DNA from: CAYLNH01 sp964384625
GTDB taxonomy: Bacteria > Verrucomicrobiota > Lentisphaeria > JABSQK01
Direction: 5' to 3'
Length of the DNA stretch: 8,333 bases
Assembly (NCBI GenBank): GCA_964384625.1
Contig: CAYLNH010000304.1
Location: 1 to 8,333, forward strand
Every line of letters begins with the position of its first letter. Position 1 is the stretch's first letter. This document shows positions 6,339 through 8,333 of the stretch, piece after piece. The notes beneath the pieces were generated by a model. It saw nothing but the letters and a program-made list of their open reading frames with translations, had not been told where the DNA came from and made no database searches. The translations under genes and the position numbers were made by a program.

Positions 6339-7329
6339 CGCCGAGACCAACCAGGACTTCCTGCGCCTCGAGGACCTGCGCGTCTGGTTCCCGATCACGC
6401 GCGGCATTTTCTCGCGCACCGTAGGACATGTGAAAGCGGTGGACGGCATTTCGCTGACAGTGACGCGCGGCGAAACGCTGGGACTGGTCGGCGAATCCGG
6501 TTGCGGCAAGACCACTCTCGGGCGAGCCGTGCTCGGCTTGGAACAACCGCATGCCGGCCGCGTGCTCTCCCGCGCCCTGGACGACAAGGACTTCGTCGAC
6601 ATCAGCGCCATGCGCGAATCGCAACGCCGCCGCTACCGCCGCAAAATTCAGATGATCTTCCAGGATCCGTTCTCGTCGTTGAACCCGCGACAGACCGTCA
6701 AGGACATCGTCGTAGAAGGTTTGAAGTATCACGGTCTGCTTGAACGCCCGGAAGACGACGAAGCCTCCTTCTGGCTGAACGAAGTCGGTCTCGACAAGAA
6801 CGCGCTCTACCGCTATCCGCATGAGTTCTCCGGAGGCCAGCGCCAGCGCATCTCGGTGGCGCGCTCGATCTGTCTGCAACCGGAATTCGTGGTGTGCGAC
6901 GAAGCGGTCAGCGCCCTGGACGTGTCGGTCCAGGCGCAGGTAATCAACCTGCTGCAGGATCTCAGCGCGAAGTACAATCTGTCCTACCTGTTTATCACAC
7001 ACGACTTGAGTGTCGTGCGGCACATCTCCGACCGCATCGCGGTGATGTACCTCGGCAAGATCGTCGAACTCGGGACGCGGGAACAGATCGTCGACAACCC
7101 GCGGCATCCGTACACACAGGCATTGATCTCCGCCGTCCCCGTGCCGGGGAAAGAGAAGAAGCAACGCATTGTCCTCACCGGCGATGTCCCATCGCCGGCG
7201 AACCCACCGGCCGGCTGCCCGTTTCACCCGCGCTGTCCCAGGGCCATGCCCCGGTGCGCCACCGAAGTACCGGTCGACACCGACCTCGACGGCCGCACCG
7301 TGCGGTGCCATCTGTATGGGGAGGGGTGA
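6331..7329 (+). CDS. dppF: Peptide ABC transporter ATPase, DppF/OppF type (second half of a split YejF)
   Basis: This 332-aa ATPase is the partner of the preceding one. Using the ATG at 6331, the motifs are Walker A GESGCGKT (54-61), Q-loop FQDPFSSLNPR (Q111), signature FSGGQRQR (166-173), Walker B FVVCDE (186-191) followed by AVSALD, and switch His224 in ITHD. The DppF-type segment VWFPITRGIFSRTVGHVKAV (18-37) identifies the F-type subunit. The C-terminal tail has HPYTQALI (259-266) and cysteines 296, 302, 309 and 326 (x5, x6, x16), again the Fe-S-type layout. The start is uncertain. The ATG at 6331 gives an 8-nt overlap with the upstream stop and a usual-length N-terminus; ATGs at 6307, 6310 and 6316 and a GTG at 6277 are in frame, and none has a clear RBS. 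This is the last gene of the operon, and no clear terminator follows. Confidence 0.9.
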   Translation: MNSAETNQDFLRLEDLRVWFPITRGIFSRTVGHVKAVDGISLTVTRGETLGLVGESGCGKTTLGRAVLGLEQPHAGRVLSRALDDKDFVDISAMRESQRRRYRRKIQMIFQDPFSSLNPRQTVKDIVVEGLKYHGLLERPEDDEASFWLNEVGLDKNALYRYPHEFSGGQRQRISVARSICLQPEFVVCDEAVSALDVSVQAQVINLLQDLSAKYNLSYLFITHDLSVVRHISDRIAVMYLGKIVELGTREQIVDNPRHPYTQALISAVPVPGKEKKQRIVLTGDVPSPANPPAGCPFHPRCPRAMPRCATEVPVDTDLDGRTVRCHLYGEG

Positions 7330-7541
7330 ATAGTGGGAGCCGGAGGAAAGGCAGAATTATTTGGGAAAGAATCATTTTTTCGGAAGGACGAACAGCGCTG
7401 TACAAACCAAGATCCGCAACTCGTTCTTCGGCGGCCTGTCTGTCGATTAGAAAGAACTCCGTCTGCCGAATTGTTTTGACAGAATCATTTCGGGAGGAAG
7501 GAACAGATGCAAAGTTAGCCACAAAGAGCGAAAACCGGGGT
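7330..7541. other. Noncoding region between convergent genes
   Basis: I see no gene here. It contains two copies of an imperfect repeat block (listed separately at 7353-7507). A 6-bp inverted pair, TTCGGC (7427-7432) and GCCGAA (7465-7470), has a 32-nt loop and no T-tract, so it is not a convincing terminator. GGAGG (7493-7497) precedes an ATG at 7507 that opens only two codons before TAG, so it is not a gene. No intrinsic terminator is evident for either the operon or the convergent gene. Confidence 0.5.
7353..7507. repeat. Degenerate AGAATNATT repeat blocks (two imperfect direct copies)
   Basis: Block A has AGAATTATT at 7353 and AGAATCATT at 7368, a 15-nt period. It is followed by a TTCGG/AGGA/GAACAG string ending near 7395. 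Block B has CGAATTGTT at 7467 and AGAATCATT at 7481, a 14-nt period, followed by TTCGGG/GGAAGG/AACAG ending near 7506. The two blocks align along about 40 nt with small indels and lie about 114 nt apart. This looks like a dispersed, decayed intergenic repeat family; I recall similar AGAATCATT strings in PVC-type genomes, but this cannot be verified here. Confidence 0.5.
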
Positions 7542-8030
7542 TCACTGTGACGATTGGAAATACTTCTTGTACAGAAACGCTCCCATGCTCCCGTCCTGCT
7601 CCGTTAACGTCGGGGCCGCAGCGTGGTAGTTTGCCGCCAACACAAGAGCGCTCTCGCGTTCGTCTGCAGCCACAGACTTCTCGGCTTCGATTTGCTTGCG
7701 GGCGTAGTTGCGCAGTGACGCGCTCTTGGTCAGAACTGCTGCGACAAGCCCCACGGCGATGACCAGATTGATCAGCACGATCAGCGATACAACGCCGCAG
7801 GCAATCAACACGGGCCGCGGCTTTTTGTTGCCGCAGCCGGCAGCCTTCACCGTATTCGCGGACGTTCGTCGCCGCTCCTGACGCGGGCTCCGGCGCGACG
7901 GTTCCATTTTCTCCTCCGGCTCAATTACGATCTCATTGCCGCATTCCGGGCAATCCAACGGCACGCCGATCCGATTGTCTCCCACCGACAACTCGACCCC
8001 GCAATGCTGACATTGAATCTCAAAGCTCAT
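7542..8030 (-). CDS. Hypothetical protein: N-terminal zinc ribbon and one membrane segment
   Basis: This is a 162-aa protein of unknown function. Residues 1-40 hold a zinc-ribbon-like motif with paired cysteines: C7-x2-C10 (CQHC) and C27-x2-C30 (CPEC). Residues 41-72 are charged and basic (RRSPRQERRR). A strong hydrophobic helix spans about 73-100 (PVLIACGVVSLIVLINLVIA and on). Residues 101-162 form a short tail with a charged helix (KQIEAEKSVAADERESA). The start at 8030 was chosen because the zinc ribbon begins there. The frame stays open upstream to 8321 only because it reads through a 7-bp satellite. A purine-rich RBS (AGGAG, 8048-8044 on the minus strand) lies 13 nt before the ATG, rather far. 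It points towards the operon (convergent), so a functional link is not implied. The ribbon and membrane helix suggest a membrane-anchored protein with a cytoplasmic metal-binding head; that is inference. Confidence 0.7.
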   Translation of the reverse strand: MSFEIQCQHCGVELSVGDNRIGVPLDCPECGNEIVIEPEEKMEPSRRSPRQERRRTSANTVKAAGCGNKKPRPVLIACGVVSLIVLINLVIAVGLVAAVLTKSASLRNYARKQIEAEKSVAADERESALVLAANYHAAAPTLTEQDGSMGAFLYKKYFQSSQ

Positions 8031-8139
8031 GGCAGACAGGCATCTCCTTCCTCTCCCGGCAGCAAGGCCGGCCGACTTCGCAAGATACTGCGTGTTGCCT
8101 CTCTCCTCGGCAACCGCATCACTCTGTTTTGGCGTAGTC
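8031..8139 (-). promoter_or_regulatory. 5' region of the zinc-ribbon gene with RBS and small hairpin
   Basis: Reading the minus strand, GAAGGAG at 8050-8044 is the likely Shine-Dalgarno for the ATG at 8030. Just upstream is a 5-bp hairpin, CCGGC (8056-8060) with GCCGG (8067-8071) and a 6-nt loop. A weak -35-like TTGCCG (rev. comp., near 8113-8108) and TATCTT (near 8088-8083) lie 19 nt apart; this is too poor to call a promoter with confidence. The region is short because the 7-bp satellite begins at 8140, so any promoter must lie within about 100 bp of the gene or inside or beyond the satellite. Confidence 0.25.
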
Positions 8140-8333
8140 GAGACACGAAACACGAGACGCGAGACACGAAACACGAGACACGAAACACAAGACACGAGAC
8201 ACGAAACACGAGACACGAGACACGAGACACGAGACACGAGACACGAAACACGAGACACGAGACACGAAACACGAGACGCGAGACACGAAACACGAGACAC
8301 GAGACACGAGACACGAGACACGAGACACGAGAC
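8140..8333. repeat. 7-bp minisatellite GAGACAC/GAAACAC, running off the window end
   Basis: There are 27 full heptamers plus 5 bases of a 28th, in perfect 7-bp register from 8140 to the last base. GAGACAC is the main unit. GAAACAC occurs at 8147, 8168, 8182, 8203, 8245, 8266 and 8287; GAGACGC at 8154 and 8273; AAGACAC at 8189. The + strand has no T at all across the array. Since 7 is not a multiple of 3, every frame is open, and the minus strand reads as an endless SRVSCLV heptapeptide, which is not a real protein. It is not a CRISPR array: there are no spacers. The window may end here because assembly failed in the array. Confidence 0.95.

Noticed and set aside
7427..7470. Terminator after the operon (TTCGGC / GCCGAA)
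   Set aside because: The 6-bp stem has a 32-nt loop and no following T-tract, so it does not qualify as an intrinsic terminator.
7493..7518. GGAGG followed by ATG at 7507, a possible small gene
   Set aside because: The frame has only two codons after ATG-initiated reading begins before TAG, and it lies inside a decayed repeat block.
8140..8333. Cysteine-rich SRVSCLV repeat protein on the minus strand, or a CRISPR array
   Set aside because: The heptamer satellite is open in all frames, so the protein is an artefact. There are no spacers and the unit is 7 bp, so it is not CRISPR.

Overview
The window carries a nearly complete peptide-import operon of the YejABEF (microcin C / oligopeptide) branch of the Dpp/Opp ABC transporters, on the + strand. 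Downstream is one small convergent gene, and the noncoding space holds several unrelated repeat families. The DNA is GC-rich. The binding protein has a Sec signal peptide and no lipobox, which points to a diderm (Gram-negative-type) bacterium. The small zinc-ribbon/membrane protein and the abundant short tandem repeats between genes fit the PVC superphylum (Lentisphaerota, Kiritimatiellota, Planctomycetota) best. That placement is an impression from recalled sequence style, not a demonstrated assignment.

Layout: 1-212 is noncoding, with two perfect adjacent hairpins (22-60) and a strong ribosome-binding site. 213-1970 encodes the periplasmic binding protein (YejA-like, GTG start). 1993-2642 is a tandem array of a 56-bp, two-hairpin, REP-like unit, interrupted by a 100-N assembly gap (2466-2565). 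2666-3703 encodes a YejB-like permease. 3700-5337 encodes a YejE-like permease with a large extra extracytoplasmic domain. 5340-6338 and 6331-7329 encode two separate ATPases (DppD-type and DppF-type; enterobacterial YejF is one fused protein). 7330-7541 is noncoding with degenerate AGAAT-type repeats. 7542-8030 (minus strand) encodes a 162-aa zinc-ribbon plus single-TM protein of unknown function. 8140-8333 is a 7-bp satellite that runs off the window end.

How the genes work together: the binding protein would capture peptides in the periplasm, the two permeases form the channel, and the two ATPases power import. The last four genes are translationally packed (4-nt overlap, 2-nt gap, 8-nt overlap). 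The binding-protein gene is instead separated from them by the hairpin array, in the same position as the REP element between malE and malF of E. coli. The most interesting points are this array, a single-base variant in its last unit that creates an in-frame start with a good Shine-Dalgarno for the permease, and the expanded YejE ectodomain. I saw no wholly new system such as a defence island, CRISPR array or retron.
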